A stretch of 64,000 bases of DNA from Deinococcus soli (ex Cha et al. 2016) (GTDB taxonomy: Bacteria > Deinococcota > Deinococci > Deinococcales > Deinococcaceae): the NCBI RefSeq assembly GCF_001007995.1, contig NZ_CP011389.1:1550001-1614000 (forward strand), in the 5' to 3' direction. How positions within the stretch are numbered: position 1 is the first letter of the stretch; the number at the start of each line of letters is the position of its first letter. The position numbers and the translations under genes were made by a program. Below are positions 41,946 to 53,261 of this stretch, piece after piece. Under the pieces are notes generated by a model. It did no database searches, had not been told where the DNA came from, and saw only the letters and a list, made by a program, of their open reading frames with translations.

Positions 41946-42809
41946 ATGAGCTATAAGGCCGGTTGGATTCATTTCACGAATGTCGCGCCGATCCTCGATT
42001 CGCTGGTGCTGCCGCCGGGCGTGACGGCGATCACGGGCGTGCCGACGCAGATGAACGCGGCGCTGCTGTCGGGTCAGGTGGACATCGCGAACATCAGCGC
42101 GGTGGAGTTCATCCGGAACGCGGACGTGCTGGAGGCCCTGCCGGATTTCAGCGTGGCGGTGCTGGGGCCGGTGTACTCCGTGAACCTGTTCCACACGCGT
42201 CCGCTGGAGGACCTGCGGCGGGTGGCGCTGACGGCGCAGTCGGCGATGAGCGTGGCGCTGCTGGAGGTGCTGCTGCGGGAGCGTGGCCTGAACCCGACGC
42301 TGGAACGCGCGGAGGGCGAGGCGGAAACGCTGCTGGCGCAGGGCTTCGACGGGGTGCTGCGGATCGGGGACAGCGCGCTGCGCGAGTGGTACGGCGTGGT
42401 GGGGCCCCTGACGCCCGAGACGACCATGACCGGCCTCCCGCATGCGGCGCGGGGCATCACCGTGACGGACCTGGCGGAGGAGTGGTTCCGCCTGACCGGT
42501 CACCCGTTCACGTTCGCGGTGTGGGCGTACCGCAAGGACAATCCACCCCCACCCGAACTGGTGCAGGCCATGCGCGAGGCAAGACGCGACGGGATCGGGC
42601 ACCTCGCTGCCGTCGCGGAGCGGCACGCGCGGAAACTGGGCCTGCCGGAACGCGTCGTGCAGCACTACCTGTGGAATTTCCGCTACCACCTCGAAGCGCC
42701 CGACCGCCTGGGCCTGCACGAGTTCGCCGCGAAAGCCGTGCCCGGTCACGCGCCCCTGACCTTCGGCCCCCGCCCCGGCGAGGAACGCACGCGGAGCGCA
42801 GCGGACTGA
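41946..42809 (+). CDS. mqnA: Chorismate dehydratase
   Basis: MqnA converts chorismate to 3-enolpyruvylbenzoate, the first step of futalosine menaquinone synthesis. The 287-residue protein has the periplasmic-binding-like fold of the family: WIHFTNVAPILDSL, PTQMNAALLSGQVDIANISAVEF, and LRIGDSAL in the middle, with DLAEEWFRLTGHPFTFAVWA after. It is last in the mqnE cluster; a long non-coding stretch follows. Confidence 0.94.
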   Translation: MSYKAGWIHFTNVAPILDSLVLPPGVTAITGVPTQMNAALLSGQVDIANISAVEFIRNADVLEALPDFSVAVLGPVYSVNLFHTRPLEDLRRVALTAQSAMSVALLEVLLRERGLNPTLERAEGEAETLLAQGFDGVLRIGDSALREWYGVVGPLTPETTMTGLPHAARGITVTDLAEEWFRLTGHPFTFAVWAYRKDNPPPPELVQAMREARRDGIGHLAAVAERHARKLGLPERVVQHYLWNFRYHLEAPDRLGLHEFAAKAVPGHAPLTFGPRPGEERTRSAAD

Positions 42810-42894
42810 AGCGGAAGTGGGTTGGAGGAAGTGGGGAGTGGGTTGTGGGCTCTGGACTGTGAGGGACGGGCGCGGCCCGTTCACCCCTACCCGG

Positions 42895-42936
42895 CCTCCC
42901 CCCTCTGCTGCGCAGCTTTGCAAGGCAAGGGGGAGG
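42895..42936. repeat. Palindromic intergenic element
   Basis: CCTCCCCC and GGGGGAGG pair around an internal CTGCTGCGCAGC segment. It is 86 bases after mqnA and may terminate its operon. Confidence 0.5.
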
Positions 42937-43132
42937 AGCAAAAGCGAAGAGAGAAAAAGTCGATGAGCGGCGTGAAACGTTCCACCCGGCGCGTCACTGC
43001 TGACTGCCACGAGCCGTCGGACGCGCAGCGTCCGGGCCTTCCACCGAAGCGGAGGATGGCGTCGAGGCCGGATACGTCACCGCCCTACTCAAACCCGCCG
43101 CATCAGGAACAACTCTTGCCCAGTGCAACGCC

Positions 43133-43175
43133 GCTCCCCCTGCCCCTCTGCGGGAGGGGGCTGGGGGGTGGGGAG
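43133..43175. repeat. Palindromic G/C repeat
   Basis: CTCCCCCTGCCCCTC is followed by GGGAGGGGGCTGGGGGG and GGGGAG, which pair into a REP-like hairpin with a G-rich arm. Confidence 0.5.
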
Positions 43176-43210
43176 GCCCGCCGCAGGCGCCCATCGTCCA
43201 GACACCCAAC

Positions 43211-43240
43211 TTGATTAACCGCAGAAAATACCTTTATTAT
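43211..43240 (+). promoter_or_regulatory. psuK promoter
   Basis: TTGATT (43211-43216) and TATTAT (43235-43240) with an 18-base spacer, the best sigma-A type promoter in the window. The -10 is nine bases before ATG 43250, so the mRNA has almost no leader. Confidence 0.65.
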
Positions 43241-43249
43241 AGAAAGCAG

Positions 43250-44380
43250 ATGCCTCTGACCGACACCGAATCCGCCCTCCTCGCCCTGATCCGCGAGACG
43301 CCCCTGGCCACGCCGGAGGAACTGGCGCGCCGCCTGGGGTCCACGCGGGCGTCCGTGAACGTGCACGTGAGCAACCTGGTGCGTAAGGGCGCGCTGCTGG
43401 GCCGGGGTTATGTCCTGCCGGCGGAGTCCGGCCCGGGCCGCGTGGTGGTGGTGGGCGGCGCGAACGTGGACGTGAAGGCGCGCACCATCCAGACAGCCGT
43501 GCCCGGGACGAGTAATCCGGGTGTGACGGCGCAGGCGCCGGGGGGCGTGGCGCGGAATGTCGCGGAGAACCTGGCGCGGCTGGGCGTGCCCGCGTCGCTG
43601 GTGAGTGTGGTGGGCCGGGACGCGCTGGGGGACTGGCTCCTGCGCGAGACGGAGGCGGCGGGCGTGGATGTGCGGCCGGTGCTGCGCGCACCTGAGGTCT
43701 CGACGGGAACGTACACGGCGGTGCTGGACGCGAGTGGGGAGCTGCTGGTGGCGGTGGCGGCCATGGCGGCGGTGGAGGCCCTGACCCCGGCGGCGTTGCA
43801 GGAGCGGCGTGGGGTGCTGCGGGGTGCGGCGTGGGTGGTGGCGGACGGGAACCTGCCGGAGGCGTCGCTGGCGCATCTGCTGTCCCTGGCGGCCGAGGCG
43901 GGCGCGGCGGTGGTGTTCGAGCCGGTGAGCGTGCCGAAGGCGGCGCGACTGCGCTCGGCTCTGGCGGCGGGGCTGGTGCCGCAGGCGGTGACGCCGAACG
44001 TGCCGGAACTGGGCGCCCTGCTGGGCCGCGCGGTGCCGGACGAGCCGAGGGCGCTCCGGGCGGCGGCCGCCGAACTGCACGCGCAGGGGGTGCGGCTGGT
44101 GTGGGTGCGCCGGGGCGCGGCGGGCAGCCTGCTGTCCACGCCCGAGGAGGTCACCGAACTGGCCGCCCTGCCCGCCGAGGTGCGGGACGTGACCGGCGCG
44201 GGCGACGCGATGCTCGCGGCGTTCCTGGCGGCGCTGGCAGCGGGGCTGTCCCCGGCGGACGCGGCGCGCCGTGGGCACGCAGCGGCGGCGCTGACCGTGG
44301 AAAGCGACCACGCCGTCTCCCCCACCCTGACCCCGGCGGCCATACAGGCCCGCCTGGCGGGGGCCGCCACGACCGGCTAG
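43250..44380 (+). CDS. psuK: Pseudouridine kinase with N-terminal winged helix
   Basis: PsuK phosphorylates pseudouridine for the PsuG glycosidase. The 376-residue protein has an N-terminal winged helix (LTDTESALLALIRE...LGSTRASVNVHVSNL, residues 2-57) and a PfkB kinase domain (from about 64) with VVVVGGANVDVKAR, GGVARNVAENLARLG and the ATP/anion-hole DVTGAGDAMLAAF near 325. A longer TTG start at 43211 is rejected because those bases form the -35 box. The fused HTH suggests it may also bind DNA. psuG follows after 73 bases. Confidence 0.9.
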   Translation: MPLTDTESALLALIRETPLATPEELARRLGSTRASVNVHVSNLVRKGALLGRGYVLPAESGPGRVVVVGGANVDVKARTIQTAVPGTSNPGVTAQAPGGVARNVAENLARLGVPASLVSVVGRDALGDWLLRETEAAGVDVRPVLRAPEVSTGTYTAVLDASGELLVAVAAMAAVEALTPAALQERRGVLRGAAWVVADGNLPEASLAHLLSLAAEAGAAVVFEPVSVPKAARLRSALAAGLVPQAVTPNVPELGALLGRAVPDEPRALRAAAAELHAQGVRLVWVRRGAAGSLLSTPEEVTELAALPAEVRDVTGAGDAMLAAFLAALAAGLSPADAARRGHAAAALTVESDHAVSPTLTPAAIQARLAGAATTG

Positions 44381-44453
44381 CCGCCCCACCCCTGCAGCGT
44401 TTCACCCTCTCATTCCCCATCACTCCGGGCTGACTGCCCTTTCGAGGTTTCCC

Positions 44454-45392
44454 ATGACTCACGACATCAACCCGACCGTTGCCGCCTACCTGGACATTCA
44501 CCCCGAAGTCGCCGCCGCCCTGGCTGAGGGCCGCGCGGTGGTCGCGCTGGAGAGCACGATCATCAGCCACGGCATGCCGTTCCCGCAGAACGTGGAGATG
44601 GCGCGCGGCGTGGAGGACGTCGTGCGCGCGCACGGCGCGGTCCCCGCGACCATCGCGGTGCTGGGGGGCCGCCTGAAGGTGGGCCTCACGCCCGAGGAAC
44701 TGCACCTCCTGGCGACCGACCCGGGCGTCGAGAAGATCAGCACCCGCGACCTGCCGGTAACGGTGGCGCTGGGCAGGCACGGCGCGACGACGGTGGCGAG
44801 CACCATGCGCGTGGCGGCGCTGGCGGGCATCCGCGTGTTCGCCACGGGCGGCACCGGCGGCGTGCACCGCGGCGCGGAGCGCAGCATGGACGTCAGCGCT
44901 GACCTGCTGGAGCTGGCACAGACGGACGTGTGCGTGGTCAGCGCAGGCGTGAAGAGCATCCTGGACATCGGCCTGACGCTGGAGGTCCTGGAGACGCACG
45001 GCATTCCGGCCCTGACGCTGGGCAGCGAGGAGTTCCCGGCGTTCTACTCCCGCCAGAGCGGCTTCAGGGCCCCCCTGACGGTCGCCACGCCCGAGGAAGC
45101 CGCGCGGGTCCTGAAGGCCAAGTGGGATCTGGGCGTGTCGGGCGGCGTGATGCTCGCCAACCCCATCCCCGAGAACGCCGAGATTCCCGCCGGGGAGATC
45201 ACCCCGCAGATCGAGCAGGCGCTGCGCGACATGGACGCCCTGGGCCTGAAGGGCAAGGACACCACCCCGTACCTGCTGGGCCGCATGGTCGAGATCACTG
45301 GGGGCCGCAGCCTCGCCGCGAACATCGCCCTGGTGCGCCACAACGCCATGGTGGCCGCGCAGGTGGCCGTCGCGTACGCGCAGCTGGGCTGA
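44454..45392 (+). CDS. psuG: Pseudouridine-5'-phosphate glycosidase
   Basis: PsuG cleaves the C-C glycosidic bond of pseudouridine 5'-phosphate to uracil and ribose 5-phosphate. The 312-residue product shows VALESTIISHGMPFPQN near the start, AVLGGRLKVGLT, and the GGTGGVHRGAE loop that binds phosphate. SAGVKSILDIGLTLE and the SGGVMLANP stretch follow. Its place after psuK supports the assignment. A GAGG box lies upstream. Confidence 0.95.
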   Translation: MTHDINPTVAAYLDIHPEVAAALAEGRAVVALESTIISHGMPFPQNVEMARGVEDVVRAHGAVPATIAVLGGRLKVGLTPEELHLLATDPGVEKISTRDLPVTVALGRHGATTVASTMRVAALAGIRVFATGGTGGVHRGAERSMDVSADLLELAQTDVCVVSAGVKSILDIGLTLEVLETHGIPALTLGSEEFPAFYSRQSGFRAPLTVATPEEAARVLKAKWDLGVSGGVMLANPIPENAEIPAGEITPQIEQALRDMDALGLKGKDTTPYLLGRMVEITGGRSLAANIALVRHNAMVAAQVAVAYAQLG

Positions 45393-45397
45393 TAGTA

Positions 45398-45454
45398 AAA
45401 GGTTGATGGTTGATGGACGGGGACCTCCCCACTCCATCAACCATCAACTTTTTA
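45398..45454. terminator. Bidirectional terminator
   Basis: AAAAGGTTGATGGTTGATGG and its complement CCATCAACCATCAACTTTTT form a long stem with A and T runs, between convergent psuG and dctA. Confidence 0.75.
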
Positions 45455-45464
45455 CTTTCAACCC

Positions 45465-46793
45465 TTACGCCGGTTGTGCGCTGCCCAGTTTGCGGCCTTC
45501 GCCATGCTCCTCGGCCTGCACGTCGGCGTTCACGGGCGGGAGCTGCTCGCCGTTGAGGACGCGGGTGAGGCGCTGCATATCGAGGGCGCGTTCGCTGCGG
45601 GCGACGACCAGGGTGGCGACGCCGTTGCCGATGATGTTGGTGATGGCGCGCCCTTCGCTCATGAAGCGGTCGATGCCGAGGATCAGGGCGAGGCCCGCGA
45701 CCGGCACGCTGCCGAGTGCGGCGAGGGTCCCGGCGAGGACGACGAAGCCGCTGCCGGTGACGCCCGCCGCACCCTTGCTGGTCAGCAGGAGGATGCCCAG
45801 CAGGGCGACTTCCTGCGCGAAAGACAGGTTGGTGTTGGTGGCCTGGGCGATGAACACGGCGGCCATGGTCAGGTAGATGCTGGTGCCGTCGAGGTTGAAC
45901 GAGTATCCGGTGGGGACGACGAGGCCGACGACGCTCTTGTTCGCGCCGGCGTGTTCGAGTTTGGCCATCAGGCGCGGCAGGGCGCTCTCGCTGGAACTGG
46001 TCCCCAGCACGAGCAGGAGTTCTTCCTTGATGTAGCGCAGGAATTTCAGGAGGCTGAATCCGGCCAGTCTGGCGATGACGTTCAGGATGACGAACACGAA
46101 CAGCGCGCAGGTGACGTAGAAGGTGCCCATCAGGTACGCGAGCTGCTGGAGGCTGCCGACACCGTACTTGCCGATGGTGAAGGCCATCGCGCCGAACGCG
46201 CCGATCGGGGCGAGTTTCATGATGAAGCCCAGGATCTGGAACACCATGACGCTGACGGCGTCGATGCCCTTGAGGATGCGCTGGCCCAGGTCGCCCATGC
46301 GGATCAGGGCGAAGCCGCTGAGCAGCGCGATGAGCAGCACCTGCAGCAGGTCACCTTCGGTGAAGGCACTGACGAAGGTGGTGGGGATGACGTGCAGGAT
46401 GAAATCCGCGACGGTCTGTTCCCCGGCGGCGTCGGTGTACTTGGTGATGGCGCTGGTGTCGAGGGTGGCAGGGTTGATGTTCATGCCGCGCCCGGGCCCG
46501 ACGAGGTTCACGACGACCAGCCCGATCAGCAGGGCGGCGGTGGTGACGACCTCGAAGTACAGCAGGGCCTTGCCGCCCACCCGGCCGATCTTCTTGGTGT
46601 CACGCATGCTGGCGACGCCGCTGACGACCGTGCAGAAGATGATCGGGCCGATGACGACCTTGATCAGTTTGATGAAGCCGTCCCCGAGGGGTTTGAGGGC
46701 TTCCCCGACAGTGGGGAAGAAGTGGCCGACGAGCACGCCGATGACGATGGCGGTCAGCACCTGCACGTAGAGGCTGCGGAACAGTTTGGGCAT
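45465..46793 (-). CDS. dctA: C4-dicarboxylate/proton symporter
   Basis: DctA imports succinate, fumarate and malate. The 442-residue protein is a glutamate-transporter-fold membrane protein with the substrate hairpin [11 protein letters not shown] (about 275-285), [15 protein letters not shown] and the [14 protein letters not shown] stretch. ATG 46793 has GGAGG eight bases upstream. A divergent sensor kinase and response regulator lie on the other side of a 292-base gap and probably control it. The gap holds no gene. Confidence 0.95.
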   Translation of the reverse strand: MPKLFRSLYVQVLTAIVIGVLVGHFFPTVGEALKPLGDGFIKLIKVVIGPIIFCTVVSGVASMRDTKKIGRVGGKALLYFEVVTTAALLIGLVVVNLVGPGRGMNINPATLDTSAITKYTDAAGEQTVADFILHVIPTTFVSAFTEGDLLQVLLIALLSGFALIRMGDLGQRILKGIDAVSVMVFQILGFIMKLAPIGAFGAMAFTIGKYGVGSLQQLAYLMGTFYVTCALFVFVILNVIARLAGFSLLKFLRYIKEELLLVLGTSSSESALPRLMAKLEHAGANKSVVGLVVPTGYSFNLDGTSIYLTMAAVFIAQATNTNLSFAQEVALLGILLLTSKGAAGVTGSGFVVLAGTLAALGSVPVAGLALILGIDRFMSEGRAITNIIGNGVATLVVARSERALDMQRLTRVLNGEQLPPVNADVQAEEHGEGRKLGSAQPA

Positions 46794-47071
46794 GGGTGGG
46801 TCCTCCGGTGCGCCACAGGGGACGCGGGTGGGGGCGCGCGGGCCGGGGCGCGCCGTGAGGTGGGGGGTGGCCTGCGCGGATGCAGGTCGGGGCGGGAGTG
46901 TGGTGCCGCCCAGCATGCGCGTGCACGGAGATGCCTGTCCCCGACCAGGCGCGGCGGTCACCCGGGCCGCAGTGGCTGCGCGCCGTCCCAGTGAGCGCGG
47001 GGGGGCGTCGTGGCGGGCCGGGGATTCGTACACACGGTGAACACAAGGGCCGTGGGGGCGTGTGGCGGGCC

Positions 47072-47077
47072 TACACT
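47072..47077 (+). promoter_or_regulatory. -10 box of the sensor kinase gene
   Basis: TACACT, eight bases before GTG 47086. Confidence 0.4.
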
Positions 47078-47085
47078 GGGGGACC

Positions 47086-48705
47086 GTGGCGCTGCGCCTG
47101 CCCCTTCCGTCCCGCGTGCCGTCCCTGGCGCGCGAGGTAGCGCTGCCGCACACGCCGCGCCTGCTGCGGGTGGGTCCACGGCTGTTCCTGACGACGCTGG
47201 GCGCCTTTCTGGTGCTGGGCCTGCCGGTGGCGGGGCTGGTCAGTCAGGGCGTCTACGACGGCATTCACCGGTCGTTCGCGGAGCGGTCGCTGCGCGAGTC
47301 GCGGCTGGTGGCCGCCCTCCCGCCCGTGATGGCGGCCCTTTCCGGCAACGCGGCCGAGCGGGCGAACCTGAACGCCCTGATGAACCGCTACCGGGATCAG
47401 CTGGGCGCGGATTACGTGGTGGTCACCGACCGGGACGCGCGGCGCCTGACGCACCCGAACCCGGCGCAGGTGGGGCAGCGCATGCAGGGCGGGGACTTCA
47501 CGGCGTTCCTGCGGGGCCGGAGCGTCACGGAGACGGTGCAGGGCACGCTGGGCCGCTCGGTGCGGTCGAAGGTGCCCATCGTGGACGGCGCCGGGCGGGT
47601 GCTGGGGCTGGCAAGCGTGGGCTTCCTGCTGCCCCGGCTGCGGGACGTGTTCCTGGACGTGCTGCGCGCGGGGCTGCCCTGGTACCTGTTGGCCCTGGCC
47701 CTGGCACTTGCCCTGGCGCTGGGCGTGGCGCGGCGGGTGAAGGCCGAGATGCTGGGCCTGGAACCCGAGCAGATCGCCGGGGGCCTGCGGCAGTACCGGG
47801 CGGTGCTGAACACCCTGGAGGAAGGGGTGCTGGTGGCCCGCGCGGGGCAGGTGTTCGTGATGAACCCCCAGGCGCGCGCGCTGCTGGGCACCCCGGACAC
47901 CGCGCTGCCGCTGCCGTGGCCGCCGGGCCTCCCGCTGCCGGTGCCGGGGGCGGGGCCGGTCACGGCGGAGGTGGCGGGCCGCCCGGTGCTGCTGGCCGCG
48001 CAGGAGGCCGGGGAGGGCGCCGTGGTGGTCACGCTGCGGGACCTGGCGCGCGTGCGGGCCCTGGCGGACGAGCTGACCCAGTCGCAGCGTTACGCCGAGC
48101 TGTTGCGGGCGCAGACGCACGAGTTCACGAACCGCCTGCACACCCTGGCGGGCCTGCTGCACCTGGGCGAGACGCGCGAGGCCTTGGCCCTGATCCACGC
48201 GCAGTCGGCCCGGCACGAGGCGCATCTGCAGGCGGTGGGGGCGCTGCGGCACGTGCGGCTCTCGGCGCTGCTGCTGGGCAAGTTCGACCGCGCGGCGGAA
48301 CGGGGTGTGCCCCTCACCCTCGATCCGCTGTCGGCCCTGCCGGGCACGCTGCCGCCCGGGGTGCTGGACCTGCTGGAACTCGCGGCGGGGAACCTGATCG
48401 AGAACGCCTTGGAGGCGGCGAGCGGCGCGCCGGACGCCGAGGTGCGCGTGCTGATCGCCACCGACCCGGAAGGCCTGATCCTGGAGGTGCGCGACACCGG
48501 GCCCGGCGTGTCCCCGGCGCTGGCGGACACCCTGACCGCGCGCGGCGTGAGCAGCAAGGGTACGGGGCGGGGCGTGGGACTGGCCCTGGTGTCAGACCGC
48601 GCGCAGGCGCTCGGCGCGACCCTCGCCCATGACCGCGTGAGTGCGGACGGGCGGGACTGGACACGCTTCACACTGGACGTGCCCCTCCCCGAGGCCAAAG
48701 AATGA
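47086..48705 (+). CDS. CitA/DcuS-type sensor histidine kinase
   Basis: These kinases sense C4-dicarboxylates or citrate outside the cell. The 539-residue protein has two membrane helices (about 35-56 and 205-225) enclosing a periplasmic PAS domain (about 60-200, with [15 protein letters not shown] and [20 protein letters not shown]), then a cytoplasmic PAS, and a kinase core. The phosphorylated His is H345 in [12 protein letters not shown], the family's unusual H-box. The N-box is NLIENALEA and the G-boxes DTGPGV and [14 protein letters not shown] 47086 follows a -10 box. It is translationally coupled to its regulator. Confidence 0.92.
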   Translation: MALRLPLPSRVPSLAREVALPHTPRLLRVGPRLFLTTLGAFLVLGLPVAGLVSQGVYDGIHRSFAERSLRESRLVAALPPVMAALSGNAAERANLNALMNRYRDQLGADYVVVTDRDARRLTHPNPAQVGQRMQGGDFTAFLRGRSVTETVQGTLGRSVRSKVPIVDGAGRVLGLASVGFLLPRLRDVFLDVLRAGLPWYLLALALALALALGVARRVKAEMLGLEPEQIAGGLRQYRAVLNTLEEGVLVARAGQVFVMNPQARALLGTPDTALPLPWPPGLPLPVPGAGPVTAEVAGRPVLLAAQEAGEGAVVVTLRDLARVRALADELTQSQRYAELLRAQTHEFTNRLHTLAGLLHLGETREALALIHAQSARHEAHLQAVGALRHVRLSALLLGKFDRAAERGVPLTLDPLSALPGTLPPGVLDLLELAAGNLIENALEAASGAPDAEVRVLIATDPEGLILEVRDTGPGVSPALADTLTARGVSSKGTGRGVGLALVSDRAQALGATLAHDRVSADGRDWTRFTLDVPLPEAKE

Positions 48706-49376
48706 GCGGCGTGCCCTCTCCCCTACCGCTGCGCGTGCTGATCGTCGAGGACGACCCGCAGATCGCGGCGCTGCACTGGCGGCTGCTGGAGCGCGCCGGG
48801 GGGTTCACCGTGCTGGGGCAGGCGGAGTCGCTGCGGGTGGCGCGGGCCATGCTGCGCACCCTGCACCCGGACCTGCTGCTGCTGGACGTGCACCTGCCTG
48901 ACGGGCGCGGCCTGGACCTGCTGCGCGAGGCGCGCATGAGTGGCGCGCGGGTGGACGCGATCCTGGTCACGGCGGCCAGCGACGCGCCCAGCGTGCAGGA
49001 CGCGCTGCTGCACGGCGCGGCGGATTACCTCGTGAAGCCCGTGACGCCAGGGCGCTTCACGCTGGCGCTGGACCGGGCCCGGGAACGCGCCGCGCTGTGG
49101 GTGCAGGGGGACGTGCGCCAGGGGCACCTGGACGCCCTGTTCGCCCCGCCTGCCGCCCCGGACGCCGCGGGGCTGGACGGCGAGACCTTACGACGCGTGC
49201 GCTCGGCTCTGCGCGACCTGGGCGAGGCGAGCGCCGCCGAGCTGGGCACCCGCGTGGGCCTCAGCCGCGTGACCGCGTGGCGGTACCTGGAGCACCTCGT
49301 CGAGACCGGCGAGGCCAGCGTGGGCACCGACGCCCGTACCGGGGGCCGCCCCGCCAAACGCTACCGCCGGGTGTAG
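48702..49376 (+). CDS. CitB/DcuR-type response regulator
   Basis: The 224-residue regulator has a receiver domain with phospho-acceptor Asp62 ([11 protein letters not shown]), the acidic EDD pair at 16-18 and Lys in YLVKPV (about 112). It is followed by a helix-turn-helix ([21 protein letters not shown]). Its ATG overlaps the kinase stop as ATGA. The likely target is the divergent dctA promoter. Confidence 0.92.
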   Translation: MSGVPSPLPLRVLIVEDDPQIAALHWRLLERAGGFTVLGQAESLRVARAMLRTLHPDLLLLDVHLPDGRGLDLLREARMSGARVDAILVTAASDAPSVQDALLHGAADYLVKPVTPGRFTLALDRARERAALWVQGDVRQGHLDALFAPPAAPDAAGLDGETLRRVRSALRDLGEASAAELGTRVGLSRVTAWRYLEHLVETGEASVGTDARTGGRPAKRYRRV

Positions 49377-49473
49377 CGGGGACCTGCGTGCATTGCGTGC
49401 CCGGCGCGGCTGTCCCTGACCGGGGAACGCGTCACGCTGGGCGTTTCAGGGCGGTGGTACGCTCAGAGACGCT

Positions 49474-50880
<1,407 letters not shown>

Positions 50881-51052
50881 AAACCGCACTCCGGGCGGGG
50901 CGCGACCACAACGGTCCGCCCCGCCTCTCTCTGGCCATGCAGGGCACCTGCACACACCGCTTGACGAAATCACGCAAAGCCTGTATCTTTCTGTGCGTGC
51001 CGGAAACGGCGCCCCTTGAAAGGCAGGAAGCGAAGGCGCAAGCCGACGACAA

Positions 51053-51139
<87 letters not shown>

Positions 51140-51142
51140 CGC

Positions 51143-51176
51143 GAGAAACGCCTCTGCAAACGCAGAGGCGTTTCTC
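51143..51176 (+). terminator. Terminator after tRNA-Glu
   Basis: GAGAAACGCCTCTGC and GCAGAGGCGTTTCTC form a perfect 15-base stem around AAAC. Confidence 0.85.
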
Positions 51177-51394
51177 ATTGCTGCCCGCCGCTGGGAATGA
51201 TCGCCAGCCCACGGCCTCTGCGCTTCACCCACCGTCACTCCTGCGGACTGGACTCATGTGCATGGTCATCTCACCACCCCAGGCCACGGAGGTCCAGCAC
51301 CCGCAGCTGACCTGTTCCGAACTCACCATAATCATGAATCATCTGACTGCACCACCAGGGAAAAGCAGCCCACTACCGCTCATCCACATCCCTT

Positions 51395-51400
51395 TATAGT
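51395..51400 (+). promoter_or_regulatory. -10 box of the polysaccharide co-polymerase gene
   Basis: TATAGT, eight bases before GTG 51409. Bases 51177-51394 hold no gene. Confidence 0.4.
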
Positions 51401-51408
51401 GAACACAC

Positions 51409-53070
51409 GTGATGCCTGATACCTACGACGAATCGCGCTACAGAGCGCCGCAGAAACGCGAACATCCCGAAGAGGATGAGATTGACTTGGGCGTGGTATG
51501 GCAGGGCGTCAAACGCCGACTCCCTGTCATCCTGCTGAGCAGCCTCGCACTCGGCACCGGAGCCTACCTGTGGTCGCGTTCACAGCCCAGCATCTATGAG
51601 GCGAGCGCCAGCGTGCTCTCCACCAATACCCAGACGCAGGAAACAGGCAACCTCCTGAATGGCCTGGGCCGCGCAGCCCCGCTGCCAGACGGCGTGATTG
51701 AGCAGGTCATGGTCAGCCCACTCGTGCTCGGAGAGGTCGTCAAACAGCTCCAGGCCTCAAGCGCCGTGCAGGAACCCGAACGTTCCCGCCTCGTGGCCGC
51801 CCTCCAGGAAGACCTGCGCCTGCAGAGCATGCGCGCCATCACGCTGGTCTCCAACGTGCAGGCCTACAGTGGTGGCAACGGCACCTATACCTTCAAGGCG
51901 CGTGCCCGTACGCCACAGGCAGCCCAGGTGCTGGCTGATCTCATCAGTCAGGCACTGCTCGACTGGGACAGAAGTCGAGCGCGCGAAGGACTCCGCCGGG
52001 CACAGGCCGGGTTCGAGGCTCAGCTGACCCAGGTCGAGCAGCAACTGCAAGGCTCCTCCGGGCAGGAGCGTCAGGTGCTGAGCAATCGGCAGGCCAGCAT
52101 CCAGAGCAACCTCATCCAGATCAGTCTTCTTCAGGATTCCATTACCGGGGTCCTCAGTCCGCTCACGTCTGCCGTTCAACCAGGTGCACCCGTATCACCC
52201 AGGCCACTCAGAAACGCCCTGATCGCCATTGCCCTCGCGCTGCTGCTGGGCGTCCTGTACTCGGTGCTCCGGACCCTCCTGGACCGGACGGTCCGCTCAG
52301 AAGACGACGTTCTGAATCTTGGACTTCCGGTTCTGGCCTCTGTCCCCAGGATTCGCAAACGGGACGTCCTGCTGTCAGGTATCGTCCGTGCAGGCCGCAG
52401 CGCCGGCCTCTACGAATCCGTCGGCTTTCTCCGCGTCAACCTGCTGGGCACTGTCAGTCACATCAGGCATCCGGTCATCATGATCACCAGCACCGCCCCC
52501 GAAGAGGGAAAAAGCAGCCTCACGGCAACACTGGCCGATGGATTCGCCAGCAGTGACCAGCGCGTCCTGATCGTTGACCTTGACCTGCGCCGCGGCACGC
52601 AAGGAGAAGTCTGGAAGAAGTACGACCAGGCCACCAATTGGGTGCAGCTGGTCGGTGAAGGTGGTGGGCGCAATACCCAGGACGCCCTGATGGACCCGCA
52701 GAACGTGCAGGTTCTCCGTGCTGAGGACAATGTAGACGTGCTTCCAGCCGGCCCCGGTATCACGGGCTCACTGCAACTGCTGAACCGCGCGAACCTGAGT
52801 GCCGCCCTGACACTCTGGAAGGACCATTACGACGTGGTTCTGATCGATACAGCACCGCTGCTCGCGCTTGCAGACGGTCTTGTCATCGGCAAACACGTTG
52901 ACGGCGTTGTCATGGTCGTCGAGGCGAACAAGACGCCACTACCAGCAGCAGCTGCCGCCATCAGCCGCGCCAGGCAGAATAATCTCAATATGCTGGGGGT
53001 CGTCATCAATAAAGTGGCGGCCAGCGAGCAGCGGTATAGTGGTTATTCATACAATCCGAGACAGGAATAA
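51409..53070 (+). CDS. Wzz chain-length protein fused to BY-type tyrosine kinase
   Basis: This type of co-polymerase sets polysaccharide chain length and phosphorylates itself on a Tyr cluster. The 553-residue protein has Wzz-type N-terminal sequence with a membrane helix (about 38-55), a long periplasmic coiled region, a second helix (about 266-286), and a cytoplasmic kinase with Walker A APEEGKSSL (361-371), Walker A' VLIVDLDLRR, and Walker B VVLIDTAPLLALAD. It ends with Tyr-rich RYSGYSYNPRQE. GTG 51409 or ATG 51412 can start it. It is the last GC-rich gene before the AT-rich cluster. Confidence 0.92.
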   Translation: MMPDTYDESRYRAPQKREHPEEDEIDLGVVWQGVKRRLPVILLSSLALGTGAYLWSRSQPSIYEASASVLSTNTQTQETGNLLNGLGRAAPLPDGVIEQVMVSPLVLGEVVKQLQASSAVQEPERSRLVAALQEDLRLQSMRAITLVSNVQAYSGGNGTYTFKARARTPQAAQVLADLISQALLDWDRSRAREGLRRAQAGFEAQLTQVEQQLQGSSGQERQVLSNRQASIQSNLIQISLLQDSITGVLSPLTSAVQPGAPVSPRPLRNALIAIALALLLGVLYSVLRTLLDRTVRSEDDVLNLGLPVLASVPRIRKRDVLLSGIVRAGRSAGLYESVGFLRVNLLGTVSHIRHPVIMITSTAPEEGKSSLTATLADGFASSDQRVLIVDLDLRRGTQGEVWKKYDQATNWVQLVGEGGGRNTQDALMDPQNVQVLRAEDNVDVLPAGPGITGSLQLLNRANLSAALTLWKDHYDVVLIDTAPLLALADGLVIGKHVDGVVMVVEANKTPLPAAAAAISRARQNNLNMLGVVINKVAASEQRYSGYSYNPRQE

Positions 53071-53261
53071 TGTTTTGCTTATTCGAAATTATGCCTATGC
53101 ACGCGACAATCTAAACCCGAAAGAGCTTTGCATAATTTACGCAGACCATAAGACCTCATTTCGCTTTTACGGTTATTAAATCTTATTTTGAGTTACGCAG
53201 TTGTTCATTTAATTATAGTAAATATCGTCTTTTCATACAGTCAAGTATTACAGAGGGTCGA

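Larger units (their letters stand above)
42810..43210. other. Non-coding region between mqnA and psuK
   Basis: About 400 bases. It holds an AGTGGG-type G-rich stretch (42819-42860), a CCTCCCCC...GGGGGAGG palindrome (42895-42936) and a second palindrome (43133-43175). I see no protein gene; open frames here lack codon bias. Confidence 0.6.

Noticed and set aside
42822..43214. A 130-residue plus-strand frame after mqnA
   Set aside because: It runs through repeats and palindromes, has no codon bias and no ribosome site.
43211..43249. TTG 43211 as start of psuK
   Set aside because: Those bases form the -35 element of a good promoter, and the winged helix begins at the later ATG.
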